A DNA stretch of 64,000 nt, taken from Ralstonia pickettii (GTDB taxonomy: Bacteria; Pseudomonadota; Gammaproteobacteria; Burkholderiales; Burkholderiaceae). The notes under the pieces were generated by a model. That model was given only the letters and a program-made list of their open reading frames with translations, was not told the DNA's origin and made no database searches. The translations under genes and the position numbers were made by a program. The stretch lies in NCBI RefSeq assembly GCF_030582395.1, contig NZ_CP104382.1, forward strand, positions 1,054,001 to 1,118,000. Direction: 5' to 3'. Shown here in pieces: positions 54,262 to 63,841 of this stretch (position 1 is its first letter; every line of letters begins with the position of its first letter).

Positions 54262-55395
54262 ATGGAGTGGCTCAACGCCCACACCTTCCTGCGCGTGCCG
54301 GCCCGCGACTGGGCAGCCGCCGCACTGACTGCGATCGCCGCATATGCGGTGCTGTCCAGCGTATTGCACCTGATCTGCAACCGGTTTGACGCGCGTGCGC
54401 GCCGGACCGGCTATCGCTTCGACATTCTCGTCACCGCGGTGCTGCGGGATACGCACCCGCTGTTCATCGCGCTGGCCGCGTTGCTTGCTGGTTCGTACTT
54501 CATCGATCTGCCCACGCGCATTGCCAACAAGCTCGACCACATTTGGTTCGTCATCATCGGCTTCCAGATTGCCCTGTGGCTCAACCGCGGCGTGAAGCTG
54601 TGGGCGCGCGATCGGCTGTCGACCCAGACTCACGCCACGCGTAACCCGGTGATCACGTCGATGACCGCGTGGGTGCTGCGGTTTGCGCTGTGGTCGATGC
54701 TGCTGCTGGCCATCCTGGCCAACGTGGGCGTGAACATCACGGCCTTCGTCGCCAGCCTGGGTGTGGGCGGCGTGGCGGTGGCGCTGGCGGTGCAGAGCAT
54801 CCTGAGCGACCTGTTTGCCTCCCTTGCCATCGGGCTGGACAAGCCGTTCGAGATCGGAGACTTCATCGTCTTCGAATCGATCGCCGGCACGGTGCAGCAC
54901 GTGGGCCTCAAGACCACGCGTATCCGCAGCCTGTCGGGCGAAGAGATCGTCGCATCCAACACGGCGCTGCTCAAAAGCACGATTCACAATTACAAACGGA
55001 TGTCGGAACGACGCATCGTCTTCACCTTTGGGGTGACCTATGATGCGCGCGCCGCGCAACTGAAGAAGATTCCGGACATCGTGCGCCGTGCGGTGGAAGC
55101 CGCCGGCAACACGCGCTTCGATCGTGCGCACTTCAAGGAGTTTGGCGAGAACGCGCTGAACTTCGAGGTCGTGTATTTCGTGACCGATCCGGACTTCAAT
55201 CTGTACATGGATATCCAGCAACGCATCAACCTGACAATCCTGGAGGGGCTGGAAAACCTCGGCACCTCGTTTGCGCTGCCCACCCGGACGATTCAACTGG
55301 TGCGTCGTGACGGCGAGCCCGTTGAACCTGATGATCTCGCAGATCGCAAATCAACGGCCAACGCCCAGCGCGTGGGTGCCCGGGCTAGCGGTTGA
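54262..55395 (+). CDS. MscS-family mechanosensitive channel
   Basis: 377 aa from ATG 54262 (MEWLNAHTFLRVPARD), which has CGGAG six bases upstream. Three or more membrane helices, then the pore helix with Gly/Ala pattern VASLGVGGVAVALAVQSILS and the beta domain (FEIGDFIVFESIAGTVQHVG, then LKTTRIRSLSGEEIVASNTA). This is the conserved MscS core, so it should release solutes upon membrane tension. Its last 11 bases overlap the end of the convergent glycosidase-like gene. Confidence 0.88.
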   Translation: MEWLNAHTFLRVPARDWAAAALTAIAAYAVLSSVLHLICNRFDARARRTGYRFDILVTAVLRDTHPLFIALAALLAGSYFIDLPTRIANKLDHIWFVIIGFQIALWLNRGVKLWARDRLSTQTHATRNPVITSMTAWVLRFALWSMLLLAILANVGVNITAFVASLGVGGVAVALAVQSILSDLFASLAIGLDKPFEIGDFIVFESIAGTVQHVGLKTTRIRSLSGEEIVASNTALLKSTIHNYKRMSERRIVFTFGVTYDARAAQLKKIPDIVRRAVEAAGNTRFDRAHFKEFGENALNFEVVYFVTDPDFNLYMDIQQRINLTILEGLENLGTSFALPTRTIQLVRRDGEPVEPDDLADRKSTANAQRVGARASG

Positions 55396-56272
55396 CCGCT
55401 GCGGGCATACCGAGAAACGCCGCATCGAGGCTGCGCCACAGCGGCCTCGAACGCGGCACCATGTCCTGCCGGAAGTACCACCAGAAGTAACCGCCGACAA
55501 AGCGCGGATGCATGACCGCGAGGCCGTAGTAGCGCGCCACGAGCGTTGCCTTCCGTGGGGCATGCCGTGTGCCGACCTCCCCAAAACCCAGAGCGGCGTA
55601 CGGAAACAATTCACCCAGGCGGGCGAACACGGCGTCCCAATCGGGCGGCGCGATCTTGCAGTCGTCTTCATAGAAGCTGATGAACACGTAGTCGAGTCCA
55701 TCGCGCAGGCGGGGCGGGAGGTTGCGCTGCGTCCAATCGAACATCGCGCGGGATGGCTGCTCGGCGCAGCCCTCGTTGTAGTACAACGTGAGTGCCGTAC
55801 GGCCGCCACCGGCCTTGATGACCTCGTAGGCGGCCATCGTCTTGTCGACGACGTCGCGTGTGCCGCCGGTCCACTCGCCATTGATTTCGTTGCCGATTTC
55901 CCAAACGTCGACATTGCTGCCGAGCGAGTGCAGGTAAGCAGCGGCGCGCTCGCGCAGTTGCGGCGCGGTGTATTGCTTGAGCGTGGATGAATCGGCCAGC
56001 TCGCCCATCACGTAAGCCACATCACGGATGGCGGCCACTGGCCCTACGTAATGCGGTGCATCCATGCCTTCATCAAAGACCACGCGCACCGTAGGCGTGC
56101 GCGACAGGTGCGACAGTGCGTCGACTACCGCAGGCACGTTGTCGACGGCATCGATGGTCACGCCATACAACGGCGCAGGGCCGGAAGGCATTGCGCCCAA
56201 CGGCCCTGCAGCTTCGGTGGATGCGCTCAAGACCAGCATGGCTGTGGCCAGTATCGAGCGCATCCGCAGCAT
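55385..56272 (-). CDS. TIM-barrel glycoside-hydrolase-like secreted protein
   Basis: 295 aa with a signal peptide (SILATAMLVLSASTEA). The chain shows an alpha/beta barrel with WEIGNEINGEW (E129, acid/base position of clan-A hydrolases) and AALGFGEVGTR (E232, at the place of the nucleophile). Clan A uses exactly such a Glu pair after strands 4 and 7. No exact family is recalled. It ends the exopolysaccharide operon, three bases after the DUF2334 gene, so it may trim or remodel the polymer, as PelA, PslG or BcsZ do for other polymers. The substrate is unknown. Confidence 0.65.
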   Translation of the reverse strand: MLRMRSILATAMLVLSASTEAAGPLGAMPSGPAPLYGVTIDAVDNVPAVVDALSHLSRTPTVRVVFDEGMDAPHYVGPVAAIRDVAYVMGELADSSTLKQYTAPQLRERAAAYLHSLGSNVDVWEIGNEINGEWTGGTRDVVDKTMAAYEVIKAGGGRTALTLYYNEGCAEQPSRAMFDWTQRNLPPRLRDGLDYVFISFYEDDCKIAPPDWDAVFARLGELFPYAALGFGEVGTRHAPRKATLVARYYGLAVMHPRFVGGYFWWYFRQDMVPRSRPLWRSLDAAFLGMPAAVNR

Positions 56273-56275
56273 GGC

Positions 56276-57994
56276 CTACTGCGCCGTGCTGGCATCGACC
56301 CAGGTAAAGCCGAGCGCGGTGATGCCGTTGATGATGGTTTGGAAATCCGCGTAGCCCGGCGTGCCGACCTCCGGTTCAAGCCAGAACGGGTGGAAGAAGA
56401 ACGAGGCAAAGCCGTCTCGCACCACCTGCGCATACGTCGCATTGGTCAGGATGTCCTGCGCGGTGTACGAGAGGCACGACGACGGATCGATATTGCAGAT
56501 GTTGTATTCCACGTTGCCCAGGTTTTCCGGAATGATGCGCTGGTTGTAGTAGTCCTTCTGAATGATGTATGGGAAGAACTGGCCAACCGAGAAATCATGA
56601 CCCGGCGTCGAGGCATTCAGCGTCTGCGGGTTGTCGGAGGTGTAGTACACCACGCGCTGATAGGTGTTTTTGAAATACTGCGGCACCGCCTTGATGGCTA
56701 GCGGAGACGACTGATAGTGCGGTGCCTCCCAGGCGAACGGCGCGTAGCCGTTGAGCTGGAACTCCAGCAACCCCGACGACAACCGCCCTGCTGCCCATTG
56801 CGTTGAATCTTCGTTCACGGGCCGGTTCTGCGTAGCGAGCCAGAACTCGAAGTCGTTCGCGCTGACCGCGTTGATGAGGTTCGGGATGTTGCTGTACTGG
56901 TGCGTGTAGCCGTGCATCAGGATCTTGCCCCCACGCGACAACGCATAGTTCAGCGCCGACTTGAGCCCCGTTGCATTGACCATGTGGATCGACTGCGCAA
57001 CGCCGCCGTTGTAGACGCCGTTCGGGTCTTTGTACAGCGGGATGGTGGCAAGCGAGAACGGAATGTTCTTGCTGTACAGGTAGTCCGTGAGGGTGTTGAT
57101 GGACGTCACCGTGTTGGTGGCGTTGATGTCTTCCAGACGCACCAGCGCACGATGCTGCGTGGGTGCGTTGGTGCCCAGGATGTCATGCAGCATGTCGCAC
57201 ATCACCAAATAGCGATCTCGCGGTCCGATATACGAGAACGGCATGTCGGCGAAGTACCAGAAATTGCCTGAGCGGATCACATACGGAGCCGTCGCCTTGG
57301 TCACCGCGTTGGTGATCGTCACCAGGCTCGTCGCCTTGGTGGCATCGGCCACCGCCGTCACCCCGATGTCGGGGTCTGCGGAGATCGCGCCCGTCGAGGC
57401 GTTGAAGGCGTAGTACTTCGTCATCGTCTGGTTCTTGTAGGTGATCGTGTCGAAGAAACCAGGATTCGGGGCGCTGGCAGACGGCGCCGCGTTCATGCCC
57501 GCCAGGCCGGAGAACGAAATGCCGTAGCGCGAGGTGAACGGATACGCCGAATTCCAGGCAAGCTCCCACAGGTTGTACTTGAACCAGACCACGGTCTTCT
57601 GTGTGGTCGTCACATCCGACAGAAACGCCGCCGGTATGGGATTGTTGTAGTAACTCCCCATGTAGAAGATGGCGGTGTACTGCTCGGTCATGCCCGCCGT
57701 GTAGTTCTGCACCGGCAGCATGGTGATGGTGGTATTGAAATGCGCGAGCAGGTTGTACAGCATGATCGCGTACGACTTGCCCAGGTTGGTGTACGGATCG
57801 TTTGGCGGGGCGTCGTACAACACGAGCATCGGAGCTGGCGCGGTTTGCGCCGACGCGGATCCACCAATGGTCACGCAGATGGGCCCGAGTCCGATCGTGC
57901 AGGTGGCGGCCTGGACCTGCGCTGTCAGCGAGACCCCGAGCATGCCGCCCGCAAAGACGAGCGCGCACAGAAACTTTCGTAGCAATGTCTTCAT
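56276..57994 (-). CDS. DUF2334 polysaccharide-deacetylase-like secreted protein
   Basis: 572 aa with a signal peptide (LLRKFLCALVFAGGMLGVSL). Residues about 35-250 are a flavodoxin-like or beta-rich part (APMLVLYDAPPNDPYTNLGK). Residues 270-550 show the DUF2334 deacetylase-like barrel: RALVRLEDINATNTVTSI, GGKILMHGYTHQYSNIP (metal His) and PFAWEAPHYQSSPLAIK. RLEDIN and HGYTHQ supply the Asp and His expected for a metal site. It likely removes acetyl groups from the polymer made by NfrB. ATG 57994 has GGAGAG. An ATG at 58021 overlapping the previous stop is an alternative. Confidence 0.75.
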   Translation of the reverse strand: MKTLLRKFLCALVFAGGMLGVSLTAQVQAATCTIGLGPICVTIGGSASAQTAPAPMLVLYDAPPNDPYTNLGKSYAIMLYNLLAHFNTTITMLPVQNYTAGMTEQYTAIFYMGSYYNNPIPAAFLSDVTTTQKTVVWFKYNLWELAWNSAYPFTSRYGISFSGLAGMNAAPSASAPNPGFFDTITYKNQTMTKYYAFNASTGAISADPDIGVTAVADATKATSLVTITNAVTKATAPYVIRSGNFWYFADMPFSYIGPRDRYLVMCDMLHDILGTNAPTQHRALVRLEDINATNTVTSINTLTDYLYSKNIPFSLATIPLYKDPNGVYNGGVAQSIHMVNATGLKSALNYALSRGGKILMHGYTHQYSNIPNLINAVSANDFEFWLATQNRPVNEDSTQWAAGRLSSGLLEFQLNGYAPFAWEAPHYQSSPLAIKAVPQYFKNTYQRVVYYTSDNPQTLNASTPGHDFSVGQFFPYIIQKDYYNQRIIPENLGNVEYNICNIDPSSCLSYTAQDILTNATYAQVVRDGFASFFFHPFWLEPEVGTPGYADFQTIINGITALGFTWVDASTAQ

Positions 57995-58017
57995 GATGAC
58001 TCTCCGACTCATGGCAA

Positions 58018-58470
58018 TCATGGGCGATAGAACGAGCCGTCCGCTTGGCGGTAGAGCCCGAGGTTGAAGTTGGGACCACGATCGTGGCCACGGTCTGTGC
58101 CTGTCGTCTCGTTTTCCGGCATGCCGGGTCGGACTTCGGTCATGACTGCCGGACGCGGCGGTGGGATGACCCGTCCGTTTTCATCCATGACGCCGTAGCC
58201 GTAGGCGCGCGCGCCTCCTGTCACGGGCCTGGGTGTTGCTGCTGCCACCACGGTGGGCTGCATCGGCTGCGCAGCCGTAGCCGTCGCCTTGGAAGACGCG
58301 GGCGGCGGGGCTTTCTTGTCTGTGTCGGCGCCGGGGCTGCGCTGGTCTGTCGCGCCGGTCACGATGGCGGGTACGCCGCCATCCCGGGCGCCCGGCGGCG
58401 CAACGATCAGCCAACCGGCGACAAGTGCGGAGGCAACCAACACGCCGCCCCCGATTTGCTTCGCTTTCAT
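58018..58470 (-). CDS. Small anchored Pro-rich protein of the exopolysaccharide operon
   Basis: 150 aa from ATG 58470 (MKAKQIGGGVLVASALVAGW) with AGGAGG upstream. One hydrophobic segment acts as signal or anchor. The rest is Pro/Ala/Thr-rich and disordered, with a short conserved-looking end YGYGVMDENGRVIPPPRP and FNLGLYRQADGSFYRP. No domain is recognised. It sits between the UDP-GlcNAc epimerase and DUF2334 genes with tiny gaps (9 and 23 bp). It may be an accessory export or envelope protein. Confidence 0.6.
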   Translation of the reverse strand: MKAKQIGGGVLVASALVAGWLIVAPPGARDGGVPAIVTGATDQRSPGADTDKKAPPPASSKATATAAQPMQPTVVAAATPRPVTGGARAYGYGVMDENGRVIPPPRPAVMTEVRPGMPENETTGTDRGHDRGPNFNLGLYRQADGSFYRP

Positions 58471-58479
58471 CAAAGCCTC

Positions 58480-59739
58480 CTAACCGTTCAGGCGGTGCTG
58501 TGTTGACGACCCTTGCGCGGTGGCACGCGCCGCTTCCAGATCGATGATCTCGGCCTCGGTGGCCGGTTTGCGCATGAGTTGCGGCCCCCGCGCTGCCTGC
58601 TGCGGCTGCGTGACGAAGGCCTTCTTCAGCGCATCGACAATGCGTCGGCAGGCCTGGCCGTCGCCATACGGGTTATGTGCCTGGGCCATGCGTTCGTATT
58701 CGTCGGCGTTGCACAACAGCTTTTCTGCTTCGTCGACGATGCGTTGTGTGTCGGTGCCCACCAGCCGGGCGGTGCCGGAGGCCACGGCTTCGGGACGTTC
58801 GGTGGTGTCGCGCGTCACCAGCACCGGTTTTCCCAGCGCAGGTGCCTCTTCCTGAATGCCGCCGGAATCTGTGACGATCAGGTAGGCGCGGTCCATCAGG
58901 TAGACGAACGGCAGGTAGTCCTGCGGCGCAATCAGGTGGACGTTGTCGTGACCGGAAAGGATGGCGTTGACCGGCTGCTGCACGTTCGGGTTAAGGTGCA
59001 CCGGATACACAACCTGCACATCCGGATGCCGCGCCGCCAGCACGCGCAGCGCCACGCAGAAGTTCTCGAACGGCGCCCCAAAATTTTCGCGCCGATGACC
59101 TGTCACCAGGATCATGCGGCGGCCGGCTTGCAAGAATGGATAGCGCGCCGCCATCTGTGCCGACAGCGCGGCATCGTCGTCCAGCCGTTGCTTCACGGCC
59201 AGCAACGCATCGATGACGGTGTTGCCGGTCAGCGTGACCTGCTCCGGGTCGATGCCCTCGTCCAGCAGGTTCTGGCGCGATTCTGCTGTGGGCGCGAAGT
59301 GCCAGGTGGTGACGGAATCGGTGACGCGCCGGTTGAGTTCTTCCGGCCACGGCGACCAGATGTTGCCGGTACGCAAACCCGCTTCCACATGCCCGACAGG
59401 AATGCGCCGGTAGAACGCGGCCAGGCTTGCAGCCAGCGTGGTCGTCGTATCGCCGTGGACGAGCACGGCATCGGGCTTGTAGGCATCGAGCACGCCGTCG
59501 ATGCCGCCCAGCACGTTGGACGTGATATCGGACAGTGTCTGCCCAGGCCGCATCAAGTTAAGGTCAAACTCCGGCACGATGCCGAAGAGCTCCAGCACCT
59601 GATCCAGCATCTGCCGGTGCTGCGCGCTCACGCATACCGCCGACGTAAAGCCTGCCTCGGCCTGCAATGCCTGCACCAGCGGCGCCATCTTGATGGCCTC
59701 CGGGCGCGTACCGAACACGGTCAATATCTTCCCCATCAT
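58480..59739 (-). CDS. wecB: UDP-N-acetylglucosamine 2-epimerase (non-hydrolysing)
   Basis: 419 aa from ATG 59739 ([20 protein letters not shown]), GGGGAG upstream. Conserved blocks: [78 protein letters not shown] and [19 protein letters not shown]. It interconverts UDP-GlcNAc and UDP-ManNAc. A C-terminal extension of about 35 aa goes beyond the usual length. In the operon it supplies UDP-ManNAc, the sugar known to be required for the E. coli NfrAB (N4 receptor) glycan. It lies 260 bp after nfrA, which may carry its own promoter. Confidence 0.9.
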   Translation of the reverse strand: MMGKILTVFGTRPEAIKMAPLVQALQAEAGFTSAVCVSAQHRQMLDQVLELFGIVPEFDLNLMRPGQTLSDITSNVLGGIDGVLDAYKPDAVLVHGDTTTTLAASLAAFYRRIPVGHVEAGLRTGNIWSPWPEELNRRVTDSVTTWHFAPTAESRQNLLDEGIDPEQVTLTGNTVIDALLAVKQRLDDDAALSAQMAARYPFLQAGRRMILVTGHRRENFGAPFENFCVALRVLAARHPDVQVVYPVHLNPNVQQPVNAILSGHDNVHLIAPQDYLPFVYLMDRAYLIVTDSGGIQEEAPALGKPVLVTRDTTERPEAVASGTARLVGTDTQRIVDEAEKLLCNADEYERMAQAHNPYGDGQACRRIVDALKKAFVTQPQQAARGPQLMRKPATEAEIIDLEAARATAQGSSTQHRLNG

Positions 59740-59999
59740 CACTGCACTCCCCTGTCGTCTGCTCTGGCGCGCCTGCAAAGCACGACAGGCGCGTGGACGC
59801 GCGTGTCGCTTCTGGCGCCGGGCAGACCTCGCTACTGAGCGAAGGCCGTGCCATGCGTCTTGCTTTGCACCACCCTGGCGCCGCAACGCCATCCTGCGGA
59901 CGTTGCTGCCGTTTCTCTTTGTTACCCGTTTCCCTCGGTCGTCAAAAACGTTTCATCTGCGACACCTCTGATTGGGGTCTGCTTGCATCCGGGCTTGCC

Positions 60000-61733
60000 T
60001 CAGAACCAAAGAATGGCTCTTGCGACCACCCCCTTTGCTCGATCCGCGTGCGTCAACGGCAAGCGGTATTGCACGGTCAAGTCCAGCCAGCTGGCCGGTG
60101 CCGCGTAGTGCGACTCGCGAAACCAGTAACGGAAGTTGATGCCTGGGCCGGCACCCAGCGCAAGGTGATGGTCGAGCGCCTTGTTGTCGTGATCGCCGGC
60201 CAGCACGATGTGCGGGTAGACCGTGAGCCGATCGCTGATGGAGTTCAGCGGCCACGTGTGCCCGTAGCGCATTTCCGTGCTGATGATCATCCGGCCCTGG
60301 TTGAGGAAATAGGCGCCCTCGCCATACACCTGCCAGGTCTGCCAGCGCGGCTTGGTGACCTGCAGGTCGAGCCCCTGGTCGGTCGAGAATCCGATGCGCA
60401 GCAGCGTGTCGTTGGTCGTCAGTTGCCCAATGCGGAAGAGGCGCTCGGCCGTGAACACCAGGTTGATGTCTTTGATCGGCTTGTAGCGCGCACCCACAGA
60501 GCCCTGCGCAGTCGGCAAGCCGGTGTGGCCATTGCGGTCATACACGTTGTCGTAGCCACGCGCGAAGACTTGGAAGATGCTGCCGTCGCGATAGCCGATG
60601 CCCGGCGGCTGCCAATACACCTCCGCGCCCGCTTGGCCCACGCTCACGGTGTTGGGCAGGCCGAACGCCGACGTTTGATATGCGCCTGAAACGACCATGC
60701 CGAAGTTGCGCTGCATCTGCTCGACTTCGCGCCGGTAGCCGAAGCGACGGTCTGCTGGAAGGCGGTCGTCGCCATTGCCGCCGCTGTCGCCCTTGGCATC
60801 GGCATCGGCGCGGTCGAGACTTTGCCGGAAAAGCCCGATGGCGGTCGGGTTGTCACCCAGGCGCTTTGCTGCGTAGGCGGCATCGGCGTAGTGCGTCCAG
60901 TTGCCCTGCCCCGTGGCAAAGCCCCGTTGGAACGCTGCCAGCGCGGCACGGTCGTCACGCGCACGCAGGTGACTGTAGGCGTCGTTCAGCTCGCGCTGGC
61001 CGATCACGCGCGGGTCAGTGGCAGATGCGGCGTCGCCCTGCGCTTCGGGCGCCACCGCCTGGGCAAGCAGCGCCTTGGCATAGCGTTGGCGCGCCGGATC
61101 GGTCGCATGTTCGGCAGCCAGCGTGGCGGCCTGGGCCGCGCCATTGCGGTCACCGAGTTGCAGACGAGATTGCGCGAGGCGCAGTTGCACGTCGGCATCA
61201 GGCTCGTCCTTCATGCCGTCAAGCGCATCGAGGGCAGCCTGTGGGTGCTTGGCGGAATATGCACTGTCCGACCACGCAAGATGCAGGTTGCGCTGCTCCT
61301 GCGCGGTCCAGTCGCTGCCTTGCACGGCGCGTGCGAAGTCCCGTTCAGCGACAGCGGGGTCGTTCGCTTTCTGCGCAAGAAAGCCGTGCTGTGCAAACAC
61401 GCGGGGCTCGTCGGGATACTTCCGCAGCAGCGCATCGGCCTGTGCGCGTGCCGCATCCAACTGGCCTTTGCGCGTCAGCACATCCAACAGCAGCAGGTTC
61501 AGTTGCAAGCTGTCTGGCTGCGCAGCCAATGCGGCGCGCGTAGCGGCTTCGGCATCGTCGAGCTTGTTGGCGTCGATGGCGCGGTAGGCGCGGTCGGCTC
61601 GAAAGTAGGCGTCGGGCAGCAACGGCGCGGGCGTCTGCGCTGGCGATACCCCGTGACATAGCGCCCACACTGCCGCGGCGATCGGCCAGCGCAGACGGCG
61701 CACGGTTAAACGGTTGGTTCTCTCGTGTGTCAT
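60000..61733 (-). CDS. nfrA: NfrA-type outer-membrane exopolysaccharide exporter
   Basis: 577 aa. Signal peptide (RWPIAAAVWALCHGVSPAQ), then TPR-like helical repeats (about 40-310: AYRAIDANKLDDAEAATRAA, QALVERDFARAVQGS and others). A beta-strand domain from about 340 to the end matches the NfrA C-terminal (N4 adsorption protein A) type, closing with a terminal Phe (VARAILWF) as in barrel proteins. Polymer exporters PgaA, PelB and BcsC share this plan. It should carry the glycan across the outer membrane. ATG overlaps the nfrB stop. It is shorter than E. coli NfrA (about 990 aa), chiefly in the TPR part. Confidence 0.8.
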   Translation of the reverse strand: MTHERTNRLTVRRLRWPIAAAVWALCHGVSPAQTPAPLLPDAYFRADRAYRAIDANKLDDAEAATRAALAAQPDSLQLNLLLLDVLTRKGQLDAARAQADALLRKYPDEPRVFAQHGFLAQKANDPAVAERDFARAVQGSDWTAQEQRNLHLAWSDSAYSAKHPQAALDALDGMKDEPDADVQLRLAQSRLQLGDRNGAAQAATLAAEHATDPARQRYAKALLAQAVAPEAQGDAASATDPRVIGQRELNDAYSHLRARDDRAALAAFQRGFATGQGNWTHYADAAYAAKRLGDNPTAIGLFRQSLDRADADAKGDSGGNGDDRLPADRRFGYRREVEQMQRNFGMVVSGAYQTSAFGLPNTVSVGQAGAEVYWQPPGIGYRDGSIFQVFARGYDNVYDRNGHTGLPTAQGSVGARYKPIKDINLVFTAERLFRIGQLTTNDTLLRIGFSTDQGLDLQVTKPRWQTWQVYGEGAYFLNQGRMIISTEMRYGHTWPLNSISDRLTVYPHIVLAGDHDNKALDHHLALGAGPGINFRYWFRESHYAAPASWLDLTVQYRLPLTHADRAKGVVARAILWF

Positions 61734-63841
61734 GCCACACCTCCCGCAACAGATGGGTTGGGCCGCGGGTCTGGCCCGGGGGGCGGATCCGGCGGCACAG
61801 GAATCGGGGGGATGGTGGAAGCCTCGGGTGCGGGCGCCGTGCCGGCTGCAACGCCTGAGCCGGCGCCCGTCATGGATTCAACGGCCAAGATGGCCGAATG
61901 CGCCGACGGGCCGAATACGACCGTGGCACGGCGGTTGGGATCGGCCATCTGCGCGAGCTCGGCCGACATCTCGTGGTCGCACGCCATGAAGCAGGCGACC
62001 TTGCGGCCCGCCGCACGGGCCAGCTCTTCGAGCACTTCGCCCTGCGGCAACTCCGACACGGCGATGTTGAGCGAGCCGTCTTCGCCAATCGAAAACGGCA
62101 CCACGTGATGCCGCACGGCGAGGTCACGCGGCAGGCAATCCGCCAGCGCACCGAGCACGACGTTGGTCAGGCTCACACGCGGCAGGTCGACCTGCTCTGC
62201 CAGTGCATCGGCCAGCGTGTCCGGCGTGACCAGACCCTGCTCGACCAGCACTTGTCCAAGCCGGCGCCCGGTCTGGCTCTGAATGGCGAGGGCCGCATCC
62301 AGCTGCGCCTGCGTGAGGACTTCCCACTTGATCAGCGTTTCGCCCAGTTTGCAGCGCGTGCGGCCCAGCGCGTCGTTCGATAGATAGGTGTGCTGTGTCT
62401 TGTCCCAGGCGATGGGCTTGCCGGTCAGGCAGTAGATCAGGAAGATCTTCCACGCACGGCACACCGAGAAAAAGTTGATGAAGTTGTTCACCACAAGCCT
62501 TGGCAGGCACAGCACGCCCTGCAGCGGGCCGTTGAGCCGACCGACAAAGTACACGCGCTGCGCCAGCCGGTTAAAGAGCAGCGCCGCGTTGATGGCCAGC
62601 AGGTCTTGCATCCAGATGCTGCCGACCACGAACGTGCCATCGGGGATCGTGATCACGCCGTTGAACATCAGCGCGCCCAGCGCCAGATAGTTCAGCGACA
62701 GCACATAGGCCAGGATGGAGAACAGTGCCGTGAGCACGCCTTTTCGATCCCGGAAGAACATGTAGCGGGTAATGAGGTTGCCATTCCACCCCATCTGCAG
62801 CCAACCCTGGAACGCGATACCGAGCACCCAGCGCGCGCGCTGCCGATACGCCGTGCGGAAGGTACTTGGAAAGTATTCGCGCGTGGCCAACAGTTGCGGA
62901 CGTGCTCCCTTGCGACGCCCCAGTCGCCAGCGTGTGCGCACCTTGCCCTCAGCGTCTTCAGCGGGTTCTGCGTTCTCGCAGATCGGGAAATGCACGAATG
63001 CTTCGCGCATGCCCAGTTCGCGCAGGCGGAAGCTGAAGTCGTAGTCTTCGGTCAGCGTGCTGGTGTTGAACGGTGAATCGCCACGCACCTTCATCACCGC
63101 CTCAATCGCACGGCGGCTGTAACAGAGCGCGACGCCGGCTCCGGGCACCGTGCCAGTCAGCGCCTGCCGCGCCACCAGGTCTTTCTGGTGCGTTTCGGAA
63201 AAATCATCCATGTACGTGCCGGCCACCCACTCATACCACTTGCGCTCGAGCGAAAGCACCGGCAGTTGCACCAGATCCTGATCGAGGATGAAGTAGTTGA
63301 AGTACTTCAGCTCCAGCGGGTGGATCACGTCTTCGCAGTCGTGCATGATCACGCCCGCAAAGCGGATGCCATGCCCGGCCTCATGCCGGATGATGGTCTG
63401 GATGATGGTGTTCAGGCAGTCGGCCTTGCACGTCGGGCCATCGTGCGTAACGGCGGCGCGCACCACGCGGCCCGGGTAGCGGCGCACCATGCGTTCGACT
63501 TCGGTGGTGGTCTCCGCATCGTTGCGGTACGCGCCGGCAAAGATGATGAAGCGCGTGTATTCCATCGTCGCCAGGGTGTTCTCGACCATCTTGGCGATGA
63601 CGTCGTACTCCTTCCATGCCGGCACCATGATGGCGAGCCACTGCTCCTCACGTTCGCGTAGCGATTGCGCCGAGATCGTGACGGGCGTGCGGCCACGCTG
63701 CGGCCAGAGCCATAGCTCGCGCACCCAATAGAAGGCGTCCAGGAAAAAGTCGTCGGTGGTGCTGATTAAGATGACGAGCGTGGTCGCCACCGTCAACGTG
63801 TTGAGCAACGCAAGGTAAAGCTCCCATGGCAGTTCGCTCAT
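61730..63841 (-). CDS. nfrB: NfrB-type glycan synthase: GT2 domain plus MshEN domain
   Basis: 703 aa from ATG 63841 (MSELPWELYLALLNTLTVAT), GGGGAG upstream. Helix 10-30, then GT2 domain: MVPAWKEYDVI, HDCEDVIHP (DxD-like, 168-175), TEDYDF (264-269) and QRARW (334-338). Several helices at about 370-470 follow. Residues about 497-632 are an MshEN domain: GRRLGQVLVEQGLVTPDTLA, then LAEQVDLPRVSL. MshEN (GspE N-terminal) domains bind cyclic di-GMP. The protein is therefore a c-di-GMP-gated inner-membrane polymerase, like E. coli NfrB. The Pro-rich tail is disordered. Confidence 0.85.
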   Translation of the reverse strand: MSELPWELYLALLNTLTVATTLVILISTTDDFFLDAFYWVRELWLWPQRGRTPVTISAQSLREREEQWLAIMVPAWKEYDVIAKMVENTLATMEYTRFIIFAGAYRNDAETTTEVERMVRRYPGRVVRAAVTHDGPTCKADCLNTIIQTIIRHEAGHGIRFAGVIMHDCEDVIHPLELKYFNYFILDQDLVQLPVLSLERKWYEWVAGTYMDDFSETHQKDLVARQALTGTVPGAGVALCYSRRAIEAVMKVRGDSPFNTSTLTEDYDFSFRLRELGMREAFVHFPICENAEPAEDAEGKVRTRWRLGRRKGARPQLLATREYFPSTFRTAYRQRARWVLGIAFQGWLQMGWNGNLITRYMFFRDRKGVLTALFSILAYVLSLNYLALGALMFNGVITIPDGTFVVGSIWMQDLLAINAALLFNRLAQRVYFVGRLNGPLQGVLCLPRLVVNNFINFFSVCRAWKIFLIYCLTGKPIAWDKTQHTYLSNDALGRTRCKLGETLIKWEVLTQAQLDAALAIQSQTGRRLGQVLVEQGLVTPDTLADALAEQVDLPRVSLTNVVLGALADCLPRDLAVRHHVVPFSIGEDGSLNIAVSELPQGEVLEELARAAGRKVACFMACDHEMSAELAQMADPNRRATVVFGPSAHSAILAVESMTGAGSGVAAGTAPAPEASTIPPIPVPPDPPPGPDPRPNPSVAGGVA

